A stretch of DNA of 64,000 nt from Eutreptiella sp. 'Long Island Sound 2002' (GCA_964036045.1 OZ038383.1:13780430-13844429); one strand, 5' to 3'; shown: positions 9,837 to 20,207, numbered from the stretch's first letter. Notes: generated by a model from the letters alone, not told the origin. A program made the numbers and translations.

Positions 9837-10848
9837 TTCTCAAAATCCTCAAAATCCAGGGTCCAAATCCAAAAGTATAGAAAAGGTAATCCTCCTTCAA
9901 CCCTGAACAGCAACCAGATCCCACAAGTATAGCAATAGCCCAATTCACAATCCAAATCAGGCTGCGGGCTTTCGTTCAGCACACCGGTATTCCCGCGGTG
10001 GCGGGCATGTACAAGAATTGCACCAAGGAAGAAAGCCCTGAAATTAGCATATGAACACAAATAAAGCAAAGTTGGGGAAAGATGGAAACTTATACAATCA
10101 CGGCCATAGACCCCTCATTCCCTGGACTCAAGACCTTCCCCTGACTCATCAACATGATGCCCTGAACCCAATCCAATAAGATGGTTAAATGCCACATGTC
10201 AAAAGTCATTACATAAACCCCAAAAATGTGTTCACTCCCAAGCCTCTAAATCCTAGCCCAATAGGGGAGGTGGCATGTCATGGCCTAGAGTGGCACTCAG
10301 GACCATGCCCTACCCTGACATAACCTTGGTTGGACTTGGAGTCGAATGGGCTTAGAGAAATGACCTATGAGTTTGAACTCATAACATGCCAAAAAACTGC
10401 GAATTCACACCATATTGGCCATATATCACATATATGCTCAAAATTGAACTTACCACTTATCCGAAGGCTCCAAGCATGCACGGAATCGAAGTCTAGTATT
10501 CATGGAGGATAGAGACCAAAGGCCAATGCCCATGTACATCCCCATTTTACCCTCGAAACCCCCTCGGATATGGGCGCCACGCACTGCACAAGTCAGCCCA
10601 TGATCTTGAGACCAATTCTTGTGATCCTTCGTGCGCCAAGCCAAATGGAGTACGCGATCCGGCATATGGTGGTGTTCAACTCCAAAGCATATGCCAACAT
10701 ATGAACAGCATACCATGGTTCGACTCCCCATAGGCTTCTTGCTGTTTGCCAACCAGGTAAGTACACAAAACGCAAAAATGAGCAACAATTGAGGTCAAAA
10801 ACATGAAAATATGACCAAATACAAAGTTGTCATGGTAGTATATCTCTA
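9837..10848 (-). other. 5' leader of element 1
   Basis: About one kilobase between the 5' LTR and the first coding block. No long frame is credible. A primer-binding site could not be assigned: the bases just inside the LTR edge at 10849 do not start with TGG on the minus strand. Either the LTR edge lies further left or the primer is unusual. A stretch at about 10717-10727 (GGTTCGACTCC on the plus strand) matches the T-loop/B-box consensus of tRNAs but has no convincing tRNA around it. Confidence 0.45.
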
Positions 10849-10851
10849 TGC

Positions 10852-12115
10852 TCACCCATGATATCCGCTCATGGTTCAATACACAAATGATTGGAACCAT
10901 TCACGAACAATTCCCCCACCAGGATCCCCAATGGGGCGCATGGAGATACCTTCGCCACCTATATCTACATGCCCCATGAAAATGGGAGTGCACTCATGGA
11001 TCTCTTTCCGAAACATACCATGAGCAATACATATGCGGTAGACTTAGTCTAGCGCTTTGAATTCCACAATTGAGACATGGGCAAAACCCTTGTCACGTAT
11101 GGCTCCCCATCTCTTCGGCCACACGAAGATATATAACATGGGCGTGAGCATATCAAGACATATACCATGCATATAAAACATACCCTCAAAAGTGGCTCCC
11201 ACCATGATATGCCATGTCCCTCCATGGCCATAACTTCACGTTAAAAATGCGTAGGAACCCAAGGAAAGTTGCTATGCAACCCCAACACTCATGCGGCACA
11301 TTCGAAAGTCGCATTAAAATATTCGGTTGCACGGTCCAAGAGTTATATATCACTTTATACCCCCTTGACCCCTTTCCCTTGCTACATCGGGCATGTGTGC
11401 GCACCAAAGGCGTTTGATGCTTCCTAAATTAACTTGAGACTAAGGCGCTTGCAACCCAACCTTCCTTATTCTCGTTCCTCACACTCGCGCGTAGATATGA
11501 TCCTTCAAAGTGGTCCCACGATTCGCTTTTGTTTCCCTTATATCTCCAAGTCAAATGGGTGGCAAGTATAAGGGAAACCTGATTCGGGCATAGGGAAAGG
11601 CGTACGACCACTCGAAGAAGTCCAAATCAAGTGCGGCGATGTCGAAGTCGAAAATCCGATTTCGACATCGCGAAAAATTCTGATTAAAATTTCGAGTGCT
11701 TATTTAGAGAATTGCGGAAGCAACGAACCCTTTGCTGATGAGATCTGACCCTTCAACGGAATATCCGTCAAAATATCTGGAAATAACAGTTAACCAATCG
11801 GTTAACGCAAAATCGCGAGCCAACTGACAGTCGCCGATACATTGACTATCAGAACGAAAGGCTGAAAAATTACGGAAACATCATGATAATAAAACCCTGT
11901 TGATTCCTGATATTCCGATATATAAATCTCCGCTGGCGATGCCTCGGTTCTGAATATGGCCGCTCATAGCCGGAATGGCCAAACCTATCACACTATCACA
12001 TCGGGTTAGTTCAGGTGGATGGGAGAGTATGATATCAGCCAATGGCGGCTTGCCGGCACATAGATACACACCCCAAGTGACCCCAAGATGGCCACGGGGG
12101 TCCGAACCGGCTTCA
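10852..12115 (-). repeat. 5' LTR of element 1 (right copy)
   Basis: Second copy of the 1,264-base direct repeat. On the minus strand it opens with TGAAGCC at 12115 and probably closes with CA at 10849-10850, giving TG...CA ends. As the 5' LTR it should carry the element promoter. Its right edge creates the TGA that ends the interrupted reading frame at 12113. Confidence 0.9.
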
Positions 12116-12508
12116 GTACCGAAGCAAAGAGAAGAAACGTTTTCGATGGAGCGCGAAGCGAGTCATACCACGATCCTCCCACGCCGTTACGTGCAACGGT
12201 CCAGGTGGTGACAGTGCTTGGTATCCCGTCACTTTCCTGGCAACGTCTTCATAGTTGATAGATCGGATCTGTCCGCGCTCCTTGGTCTTGTCAATTTTCA
12301 AATCAGTAATCTTTACCTTCACGGCTTTACCATTCTCCTGCCGCAGCCACTGTTGCACGTCGACTGTGAGCTTCATCTCCGGTATTGGCTTCTTCTCACC
12401 CTTCTTTTTGCGTCCTTTCTTCGGCGTGTCCCCTTGGTCGGTCCCTGGTGACGACTCCATGGCCTCTGCGTCTGGTGCTGGACGTTCTGGCGTCCCTGGT
12501 TCACTCAT
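12116..12508 (-). pseudogene. Reading frame truncated by insertion of element 1
   Basis: From ATG at 12508 a minus-strand frame runs 131 codons and is cut by the LTR edge: its last codon is TAC and the TGA is formed by the first bases of the LTR. The N-terminal half is Pro/Glu/Lys rich (PKKGRKKKGEKKPIPEMK), followed by a more ordered stretch (KVKITDLKIDKTKERGQIRS). The family is not recognised. The rest should continue beyond the left LTR, outside the window. Confidence 0.5.
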
Positions 12509-12667
12509 AATCCAAACAAATACCTGAAAAGGGCAAGTGGCATGACATGAAACATGGTCATTTGAACTCTGAAATTAGTCGAAACGGTATTTTGCAGGTC
12601 GTTTTCGCAAATCTGTTCCACAACCGTCTTTGTTCCGACTTATTCCACGGCACTTAGCGAACTACTC

Positions 12668-12689
12668 AGTGCGCGAGGCCTCGCGCACT
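12668..12689. repeat. Dispersed palindrome, copy 1
   Basis: A perfect 22-base palindrome: AGTGCGCGAGG followed by its exact reverse complement. The same motif recurs four more times within 3 kb. Confidence 0.85.
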
Positions 12690-12724
12690 CACATCACATT
12701 ACATACCTGTTTTTCGTAACGTTT

Positions 12725-12746
12725 AGTGCGCGAGGCCTCGCGCACT
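12725..12746. repeat. Dispersed palindrome, copy 2
   Basis: Identical to the palindrome at 12668-12689, starting 57 bases further on. It lies just downstream of the end of the minus-strand frame at 12758. Confidence 0.85.
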
Positions 12747-12757
12747 GCGGGTGTCAG

Positions 12758-14755
12758 TTACCGCAAGCGTTGCCGCACATTGCGTGTTGCTGCTTCCTGT
12801 CTGTCGGCATCCATATCTGATCTCCGCCCCACAACAGCATCCAGTTTCCGTTTCAGTTGGTTGGTGGGATTTGTTTTCTGGTCAATGAGGGCATCTAGTA
12901 CGCTGTGACCAAGTAGCCGGTAGTGGTCGTAACCAAGGGGTTGTGTAGGTGAGGGTGGAAATCTCGGTAACCTCCGCGGCCACGAAGTTGCAACGGTGCT
13001 GACTCTGTCCGACTCCCATTCCACATAGGCCATGCAAATCCAGTCTGTCGCCAAAAATCTTGTCAGTCGTTGTCGCATTCTGTGTACCAGGTTCTTGGGA
13101 ACCTTTTGCACCCCCACGCGTTAGCCACCAGGACCAACCTTTAGTAACAAGTAATGGTTTTCCACCTCCTCAATAGTAATAGAACCCGTGTTTCTCGCCT
13201 TGTCCCGCACCAGCTTGCTCAACATCCCTTCTCCAAACTCCTCTGATTGTGCCTGACCGGGCAGGTCCTGGTGCCACTTGCTGTTGTACAACAATGTGCA
13301 CATGATTGTGCGTTCGTACTTCAGTACGGTGTCACACGGTCCTCGACGCAGCCTCCGCAACAGACACAAACTCAACTGCAGCACCTCCTGAGCTCGTGAC
13401 CCTGTACCGTTGTGTTCCCCCGACCAGTTGCATTCCCGTACCACTTGGCCCAACTACAACAACAACGGGCACCATTCTGACAACAAATGCAAGACTGCGT
13501 TTGCCACTGCTGCCCTGTTGGCATGCGCAGTGTCACGACCACTGATCGCGGTTGCAGCTTGTGCCTTGCACCGACACGGGCGTAGTATTCGGGGTGTGGC
13601 AAGCATCATCGCAGCAATAGTTTTTTCCATAACTATCAGTTTGGGGTATGATAGTATGGTTGAACCAGGTCGTAGCAGACCTTTCCGTAGGTAGGTTAGA
13701 ATAGGCCAGAACACCCGAAAAGTATGAGTAACAACGAACTTTTAGGCATGCCAGACACCGTAAACAACAGGCACATAACGCAGGTACGCACGCACGTTTG
13801 ATCGTTGGTTCTTGGCACCGTACACCAACTTTAGTATCCTGTAGTGTATGTTTTCGTCAACCAACAGCGGTAGAACTCTGTTTGTCTGTTGTGCTACGTC
13901 CTTTGCAAAGTGTAACAAGTTTAACAGACCAAGACCACCAGTTACCTTTTCTTTTGACAGGGCAAACGGGCGCCACACCGGTGCCTGCACAGTCCTTGAA
14001 TCCCTCCTCACATCCAACGGTGCTCACACGTTTCCGGTGTCTGGTACACACCCATCTGCATACCCCAGGTCACGCAAAGTCTGGGGGATTCTTCGTTCAC
14101 GCTGTTGCAGAGCCCTTGCGACTGTCGTTATCCGTGCTGCCAGGTCCTCAATGGCTGGATGTCCTGCCCAATACGTGGGCCTCTGTTTCAGTTGAAGTAC
14201 TGCCATTGCAGTACAGTTTTGCAACCGGTCACTTTCGTCTGGGTGTGTCGTGTATTGTGCCCGGTACCAGCTGTCTATCCACAGCACGCAACACGACAAA
14301 AGCACCAGTGACCACGGTGCTTTAAGTGCTGCTGCTGCCTGTTCGTCCACTGTATCTGCGGCAGCGTCTGCTTGCCCAAGTCGTACTTTTGTTCGTCTTT
14401 CGGTTTCCGTTAGGTACCCTGTTGTGTTTCCCGGGTTTTTCCTGTTTGGTACTGCCCGTTGACGCATCAACAGGTACAGGTTCCAGACCTCCTGTCGCAA
14501 AATGCGCACCCAGCGCTTGTCCTCCTTCCTTTTAGCTGCTGGTAAACTGTGGCGCGTTCTTTTGTTGCACCTGAGGCGCTGTGCAAATGTTAACACCAGT
14601 TGCGCCGCCAGGTCGTTTCGTTTCAGTCCTTTCCACAGGTCGTCTGCTGTTTGGTATGCTGGTTCTGCCGCGCATGCCTCTTGTAGTGCTGCTGCTCCTT
14701 TGCTTACTTCTGCTATCATCTGATGCGTTACGGATTTTCTGGCTCGAAGTGGCAT
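12758..14755 (-). pseudogene. 666-codon frame of unknown family with four isolated stops
   Basis: From ATG at 14755 (MPLRARKSVTHQMIAEVSKG) one minus-strand frame continues for 666 codons to a TAA at 12758-12760, interrupted only by TGA at 14024-14026, TAA at 13742-13744, TAG at 13454-13456 and TAA at 13121-13123. No frameshift is needed. Each stop can arise from CGA, CAA or CAG by one C-to-T change. The protein would be basic and helical, with WVRILRQEVWNLYLLMRQRA near residue 100, KVTGGLGLLNLLHFAKDVAQ near residue 267 and KRKLDAVVGRRSDMDADRQ near the C terminus. I do not recognise the family. It lies between dispersed palindromes and is probably a core protein of an old mobile element whose left part was split by element 1. 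Confidence 0.55.
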
Positions 14756-15219
14756 TTCGCGTCTTTCTCTGTGGAATTCAATTTGCGCACATATTTTGGT
14801 TATCGGTTCGCACAGCGATCTTTAAAAAAAGTGTGTTTGAAAACATCTGGCCTTTTCCTGTCGTCATTTCTGGTGCGCGTGCTGCCGCCGCAAATTGTAT
14901 TTGGTGTCTGCGTGCCCTCCGTTCCCAGTAACCGAAAACCGTTTTTGCAACCACAATTTCCTGTTCTGTTTCCGTCTTTAAACCTAGTTGGAAAAAAAAA
15001 CCATATCTATCGGGCAGCGAAGGCTACGGCCGCTATTAGAACTGGACACGTCTGCTATTGAGTGGCTGCTGGAAAAAAACAAATCATTCCCCTGATCCCC
15101 TGAAAAATATGACGAAGGTTACCGATGTATAATCGACTGTCACAGGTGGTAGTCGTGAAAGGGAATGTAAATACTGGCGTAGCCTGACCTGCCTGCTTTT
15201 TCATTTTCTTCTGTCGTTT

Positions 15220-15243
15220 GAGTGCGCAAGGCCTCGCGCACTC
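15220..15243. repeat. Dispersed palindrome, copy 3 (one mismatch)
   Basis: GAGTGCGCAAGG followed by CCTCGCGCACTC: the same palindrome with one base changed in the left arm, so the arms pair with a single mismatch. Confidence 0.8.
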
Positions 15244-15403
15244 ATTGTTTCTGGTGGCAATGCTCTATACCGTGTTATATCTGACCAACACTGTGTCTAC
15301 ACACACGTACACCTGAACAAATCAACTGTGTTCGTCTGTCTGATATTGTACGTGCAATTGTACGCGTCATATCCATTCGGTAAATTGGTACATAACGTGA
15401 CCT

Positions 15404-15427
15404 GAGTGCGCGAGGCCTCGCGCACTC
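15404..15427. repeat. Dispersed palindrome, copy 4
   Basis: GAGTGCGCGAGG followed by its exact reverse complement, a perfect 24-base palindrome that extends copies 1 and 2 by one base on each side. Confidence 0.85.
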
Positions 15428-15628
15428 CGGATCCCGAAATTTGTATTTCATTTTCACTTTACAGTACATGTGTTTCCCCTAACATGGGAAGTCCAACAGT
15501 CATACACTTCCAATGCTCCTTGGGCAACACAATTCTACTTTTAATAACGTGTGGGAGCTGCGTATTTCCGCAAACACCAGTCCTTACGGGTTTTTAGGTT
15601 TCGTGATAAACTCTACTTTGAATATCTT

Positions 15629-15652
15629 GAGTGCGGGAAGGCTCGCGCACTC
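15629..15652. repeat. Dispersed palindrome, copy 5 (diverged)
   Basis: GAGTGCGGGAAG followed by GCTCGCGCACTC. The outer arms still pair but the centre has drifted. Confidence 0.7.
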
Positions 15653-15842
15653 GGAACGCCAGAGAAGTGTAAAAAACGTCACATTGAGGAACACGGAGTT
15701 GCACAACACTAAGAAAGCAATTTATTTCACTACGCCGAAAATCACGTTCATCAAACATCCAAAAAAATCGGTTTTTTGCCCTGTTGCGAACCGGTCATTT
15801 TCTGCGCGTTTGGCGCGCAAAACAGGGTGCAGTTTGCGTTGG

Positions 15843-16985
15843 CTAAGGTAGGGTGATCCCTTCCGGTGTGGCCGCCCGTTGAATTCCCAGGTACGTTGCA
15901 TTGTCTGTAGGGGTCATGGGCGTGTCACCGGGGTGGAGAGGTGGGGGTGGTGCATTGTGTACCATGGTGGTTGACTTGAGGTTTTGTACCAGGAGCCGGT
16001 TGCTTTCCAGGTATCTGGTAACATCGTGGAGTACCTGGTTAGCCCTGGCGTTGTCTGGGGCGTCTGGAAGGGGCTGGCGGGCGGTGGCGGTAACCACGGC
16101 CATGTCATCTGCGAACGCCAGTAGTGTGGTCTGTAGGGGGTTACGGCGCCACAATCGGGGTAGGTGCGCCGTATGTAGAAGGCCAGGGTGGGGGTGACGA
16201 GGAGGAACAGGAATGGGCCCTCTGCTCCCCCCTGCAGGACTCCACTGGTGGGGTGGGTCCCCGGGGATGTGCCAACATCGGTTTGTACCGCGTACAGGCG
16301 GGTGGCGAAGTACACATGTAGAAATCGTTGAAAGGGAAGGCCCATGTGTTCCCAGATGGCCAGTAGAAGGCAGTGTGGGGTGTTGGGCAAAGCCCCCTTG
16401 ACGTCCAGGGACGTGATGATGAGGCTGATGGGGTCCATATCCACCACCGCGTCCTGCATAAAGATGGCCTCCAGTGGTGAGCGTACCGGTATCTTAAGGG
16501 TATAGCTCTCCACATCGTGGATGGAATGGCCCGGTACACTACTGGCGCCACTCATTTCATGATGAGCATCCAAATGAGCTTCGCCTCCGTGGTGGCGCAC
16601 ACAATGGGGCTCCTTTCTCTCCTTTCTTGTATAAGGGGTGTACGAAGTTCGCCCAGTCCCGCGGTATGTCTGCCCTCCCTATGGCTGTGTCCCAGAGGCG
16701 CGCAGCCAGATGCCTCTTCAGGTGCAGCGGGAGCCGACGATAGAGCTCGGCAGGTAGGCCATCTACCCCTGGCGTTTTCCCGGGTTTTAGTTTGTGCAAC
16801 ACCTCATGAAATTCCCGAATGGTGAACGGGGTCCGGTGCACGTCACGTCGTTGTCTCCGGTGGTACAGTTGCGGTAGGTGTGATGTCAGGTGCTTGGTAT
16901 AGTGGGAAGATTCTGGATCCTCTGTATTGTGTTGGCGTTTGAAGCTGTTCAACACCTCCTCGTGCACTCCTCCTGCTTCTACCAA
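15843..16985 (-). pseudogene. Non-LTR reverse transcriptase remnant
   Basis: A broken LINE-type reverse transcriptase on the minus strand spread over at least three frames. From upstream to downstream: FTIREFHEVLHKLKPGKTPG with VDGLPAELYRRL (the conserved opening of LINE RTs), then a frameshift, ITSLDVKGALPNTPH (motif A), SGVLQGGAEGPFLFLL (motif B), a second shift, then LLAFADDMAVVTAT (the catalytic FADD motif C). The match ends abruptly at YLGIQRAATPEG near 15850, where relatives continue, so the copy is truncated on that side. It is not the same copy as the LINE at 43338-50952. It can no longer make an enzyme. Confidence 0.85.
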
Positions 16986-17361
16986 GTTTGCCGCAGCCCA
17001 TTGGGCCTACCCTCGTCCCTGGTTCGTACCGTGCTACCAGTTCCCAGCCTACTTACTCTGCCTGTGTGTCCCTTGCCGTCCCCCCAAGCGACGCCAGCGG
17101 TCAGCCACTCTATGCTTCTACCCTGTCGCTCTTTCCCTCTTCTCTGCCCCACATCCACTCGTGCGCTTTCTTTCTTCCCCCTGTGTCCCACCGGCCCCTA
17201 TCTGTACCCTGGTCTGTTTTTGTGCTGCCGTGCAGTGCATGTTTCTTGTGTCCTACATTTAAGGGTTTGGGCTTGGAGCTTTGTCCCCCCGAGGCTGCCT
17301 GCTCGTGTCTCCGTCCAGGAAGTGTAGCGCACCACGTTCCTCTGCCCCAGTCCTTGGCACC
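16986..17361. other. Pyrimidine-rich spacer
   Basis: About 375 bases, C/T rich on the plus strand, between the LINE remnant and the short LTR element. It may be upstream LINE sequence too decayed to recognise. No gene is supported. Confidence 0.4.
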
Positions 17362-17963
17362 TGACGCAGGAGCCTGGGTCTGCTCCTTAGCACCTAGCCT
17401 TGGCGCTCTTTCAGTTGCTGCTGATCTCCCAGCTTTAGACGGCACTCGTGAGGTATCATTGAAAATTCTTCGCTGTTTCAAATCCACGATGATTTCCAAA
17501 AACGTCAAGTGCTGCTTTTCCAAAACTTCTCACTGGAGCTCCTCCCAAATTCTCCGGCAACACGGCGAAGACACGTGGTCGTTCTTGCTTTCAAGCATTG
17601 CTTTGACAAACAGTTCTAAGAACCTTGCCCGGCTCTTCGCACCATGTCTCCTGCACATGAAACACATGTAGGGCCGACAGGCGCAAATAGAGACTATTTG
17701 CGAGTATTTACATGCATACGCGGCGCTCCTCTTGGCCGCTCTTCACGTGCACGGACACATGTCTAATCTGTCCAGAATAACTCGATATATGCGGAAATTA
17801 ATACAAAAAACTATAAAAAACCTTGCCAAAAGCAGTAAAACTGCCAGGCGCTGAGGCCATGCAGATCTCTGAAAATCATATGATGTCGCCATTCTGCGCT
17901 TGCATTCTGCAGCAGAGCGCGGCGACTTTAGCGGGCAATCGCGGTCTCTCTGAACCCGCTTCA
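17362..17963 (-). repeat. 3' LTR of element 3
   Basis: Left member of the 602/603-base pair. On the minus strand it starts TGAAGCGGGTTC, similar in its first bases to the LTR of element 1 (TGAAGCCGG), which hints at a shared recognition end. Confidence 0.85.
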
Positions 17964-17974
17964 GCCCCCTCCTT
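17964..17974 (-). promoter_or_regulatory. Polypurine tract of element 3
   Basis: AAGGAGGGGGC on the minus strand, directly before the TGAAGC start of the 3' LTR. It sets the minus-strand orientation of element 3. Confidence 0.65.
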
Positions 17975-18353
17975 AAGAGATTTGCCATGGCCGGCAGTTC
18001 CAAACATCTACGGCAGAACTATGGCCCCTTGTGGCGTCTCCACCTCAGTTTGTTTTTTTTTTAACTTTGTGGCGACTCCTCGGCTTGTCTTCCGGCTGCC
18101 CCAGTGGTGGTTATGTCCTCCGCCTTGTCGCAGCGCGAGCCTCTACCTGTTCTTCTGCACTCGGCACGTTCGGCGTTGGTGTGGCTTCTGGCAGCGCGGG
18201 CTCCTACTCGGCGTTCTGCTCTTGGCACGCTGGACGCCTCCGTGGCTTCTGGCAGCGAAAGCTCACTCGGCGTTCTGCTGTCCGCCTGCTCGGACCCACG
18301 CTTCCTGAAGCTGTCGCGCAAGCTCTCGTTGTCTCCATTCGGTTGCCGAAGCT

Positions 18354-18935
18354 TCAATGCTTGACCCACTCCTCATACAAGGCGTTCACCGTAGCCATAG
18401 GAAAGTAGTCCGGCGTCCCTGGCACTGGATAGTTCACGGGCTGCTTGTACTTTTGACGGTGCGCCACTGCACAGCGCTGTAGCTCCCACCAGGTCTTCAA
18501 ATCCTCGCCCGGGTTCTTCCTCAGCCACCTGGCCAAATTGTCCTCGATGACACTCCAGGTCAGGCGCTCCACGTTCTCCGTTGCGCGCTCCCGTAGTACC
18601 GCCACGGCGCTCACGAGTCTTTCCTCGGTAGGCTGCGCTGGTTTGGTCTCCGCGGACGTGGTCGGCGCTGGCTGGGGTCCCACTTGCTGGCTCGGCTCTG
18701 GCTTTTGCTCCGCTGGCTTGAGCTGGGCTGGCTTGGAGTTGACTCCTTGACGCTTCGCTCGCTTCGCCTCGCGCTTGCGTTGGAGGTGGTCATCTCTTTG
18801 ACGGAACCAGTCTTCACCGTGGCAGTTGCTGTCTTCGTGACTCTGCGCAGCAGCATGGCGTCCGGCCTGTTCACAAGCACTGCACGACATTGACTTCCGA
18901 CTGAGACACAAGGGCAGGCAAGGGAGAACACTCAC
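18354..18935 (-). CDS. Gag-like protein of element 3
   Basis: A 193-residue frame starting 24 bases inside the 5' LTR edge and ending in TGA at 18354-18356. The N terminus has a Cys/His cluster (CLSRKSMSCSACEQAGRHAA, followed by SHEDSNCH). Next is a basic stretch (KREAKRAKRQGVNSK) and a Pro/Gln/Glu-rich linker. The helical C-terminal part contains WSVIEDNLARWLRKNPGEDL and VPGTPDYFPMATVNALYEEW. The position suggests a Gag-like RNA-binding protein, but I recognise no capsid signature, so function is inferred only from place and composition. It is the only credible frame in the element. Confidence 0.55.
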   Translation of the reverse strand: MSVLPCLPLCLSRKSMSCSACEQAGRHAAAQSHEDSNCHGEDWFRQRDDHLQRKREAKRAKRQGVNSKPAQLKPAEQKPEPSQQVGPQPAPTTSAETKPAQPTEERLVSAVAVLRERATENVERLTWSVIEDNLARWLRKNPGEDLKTWWELQRCAVAHRQKYKQPVNYPVPGTPDYFPMATVNALYEEWVKH

Positions 18936-18958
18936 ATGTCCCGGTATTAGAACTGTTT

Positions 18959-19561
18959 TGACGCGGGAGCCTGGGTCTGCTCCTTAGCACCTAGCCTTGG
19001 CGCTCTTTCAGTTGCTGCTGATCTCCCAGCTTTAGACGGCACTCGTGAGGTTTCATTGAAAATCCTTCGCTGTTTCAAATCCACGATGATTTCCAAAACC
19101 GTCAAGTGCTGCTTTTCCGAAAACTTCTCACTGGAGCTCCTCCCAAATTCCCTGGCAACACGGCGAAGACACGTGGTCGTTCTTGCTTTCACGCATTGCT
19201 TTGACAAACAGTTCTAAGAACCTTGCCCGGCTCTTCGCACCATGTCTCCTGCACATGAAACACATTTAGGGCCGACAGGCGCAAATAGAGACTATTTGCG
19301 AGTATTTACATGCATACGCGGCGCTGCTCTTGGCCGCTCTTCACGTGCACGGACACATGTCTAATCTGTCCAGAATAACTCGATATATGCGGAAATGAAT
19401 AAAAAGGACTATAAAAAACCTTGCCAAAAGCAGTAAAACTGCCAGGCGCTGAGGCCATGCAGATCTCTGAAAATCATATGATGTGGCCATTCTGCGCTTG
19501 CGTTCTGCAGCAGAGCGCGGCGACTTTAGCGGGCAATCGCGGTCTCTCTGAACCCGCTTCA
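18959..19561 (-). repeat. 5' LTR of element 3
   Basis: Right member of the LTR pair. The segment next to it inside the element (reading AAACAGTTCTAATACC on the minus strand) does not match a common tRNA primer site. Confidence 0.85.
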
Positions 19562-19774
19562 CACCTCTGCTCTGTCACCCCCAGCCCCCTGCACTCTGGA
19601 TCCAGCTCTGGTGCAGATATGGCGAAGGGGTACCGCAGCATTGCTTCATGATTCGGCTTGATGGGTCAGATGGGATTGCGGGTTAGGGGAGGTACGGAGC
19701 ACCTTGGGGCTCCTCACCTGTCATCTAAGCCCGCGGTAATGGAGTGCTGCGCGTATCGGTCCAGGTTTGTAGCT

Positions 19775-20207
19775 GTCGTTGTCAAGGCATTGTGGACCGG
19801 CCATATTGCAGCCACAGTTTGGCAGCATGGCAATGTAATACGGCAACAGCACCAACAGTTCCCTGTGCTGCAGCCGTCAACGGAGAGCCGGTGATGGATG
19901 CGATGAACACACATGGTTCGGGCTGAAACCTTCCGTCACCAATGGCATCAGGGTCGGGCAGTGACCTCCAAGAGAAGGGCAGAGATGTGAACCCCCTTCG
20001 GAATCCTGATTGAGGACAAATCTGAGGGCACTGAGATGCTGGCGGCGCGTACCGCGCATTCCCGTGTGCAGCCTTGTTACCACAGTCGGGGGTCCACGGC
20101 TGGCCAGTCCAATCAATCAGGGCTTGAGAGGCGGTCTTGGTCACGCCGTCCCACCACACATCACCATCTGGGCTCAGCACACCGTTTGCGGAGGTAATGT
20201 TTTTTTC
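19775..20207 (-). pseudogene. PCK: GTP-type phosphoenolpyruvate carboxykinase fragment
   Basis: PEP carboxykinase converts oxaloacetate to PEP using GTP. The minus strand here encodes one stretch of its C-terminal half: LSPDGDVWWDGV, LIDWTGQPWTPDCGNKAAHG, NARYAPPASQCPQI, then after a frame change LMPLVTEGFSPNH, then back to VFIASITGSPLTAAAQG, then another change to a decayed IAMLPNCGCNM. These match in order the DGDVWWEG, DW-G-WTP, AAHPNSRF-PASQCP and FAMLPFCGYN blocks of GTP-type enzymes. At least two frameshifts break it. The match starts at an AG-G boundary (20208/20207) after AATGCCAATGC, like a splice acceptor, so this looks like genomic exon sequence, not a processed copy. The kinase loop and the rest of the gene are absent. 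Confidence 0.85.

Larger units (their letters stand above)
1..12115 (-). mobile_element. Ty3/gypsy chromodomain retrotransposon, element 1
   Basis: A long LTR retrotransposon read on the minus strand. A 1,264-base sequence at 1-1264 recurs at 10852-12115 with no net length change and fewer than about twenty differences by eye, mostly C/T or G/A. Between them lie, 5' to 3' on the minus strand, a leader, a coiled-coil gag-like block, a capsid/nucleocapsid block and a pol with protease, reverse transcriptase, RNase H, integrase and chromodomain. That order is Ty3/gypsy, and the chromodomain marks a chromovirus-type element. All three coding blocks share one frame over 8.2 kb, broken only by TGA (8262-8264) and TAG (6726-6728). 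The left LTR probably begins a few bases before the window, so a target duplication cannot be checked. The right edge interrupts an older reading frame at 12115/12116. Confidence 0.93.
14756..15842. other. AT-richer spacer with palindromes
   Basis: About 1.1 kb between the unknown 666-codon frame and the LINE remnant. It contains three copies of the dispersed palindrome and no frame I can support. The base composition is more AT-rich than the flanks. Confidence 0.45.
17362..19561 (-). mobile_element. Short LTR retroelement with one protein, element 3
   Basis: A 602-base sequence at 17362-17963 recurs at 18959-19561 (603 bases) with few differences. Each copy begins TGACGC and ends CTTCA, so the ends are TG...CA. 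The element is flanked by CACC on both sides (17358-17361 and 19562-19565), a 4-base target duplication. The 995-base interior has no reverse transcriptase or integrase, only a 193-residue protein on the minus strand. A polypurine tract at 17964-17974 fits the minus orientation. This is the plan of a non-autonomous LTR element that borrows enzymes from a full-length relative. Confidence 0.85.

Noticed and set aside
10717-10727. GGTTCGACTCC matches a tRNA T-loop/B box, suggesting a tRNA gene, a SINE or a primer site for element 1.
   Set aside because: The flanks do not form an acceptor or T stem and no A box is placed correctly; as a primer site it lacks the acceptor-stem part and is not beside the LTR edge.
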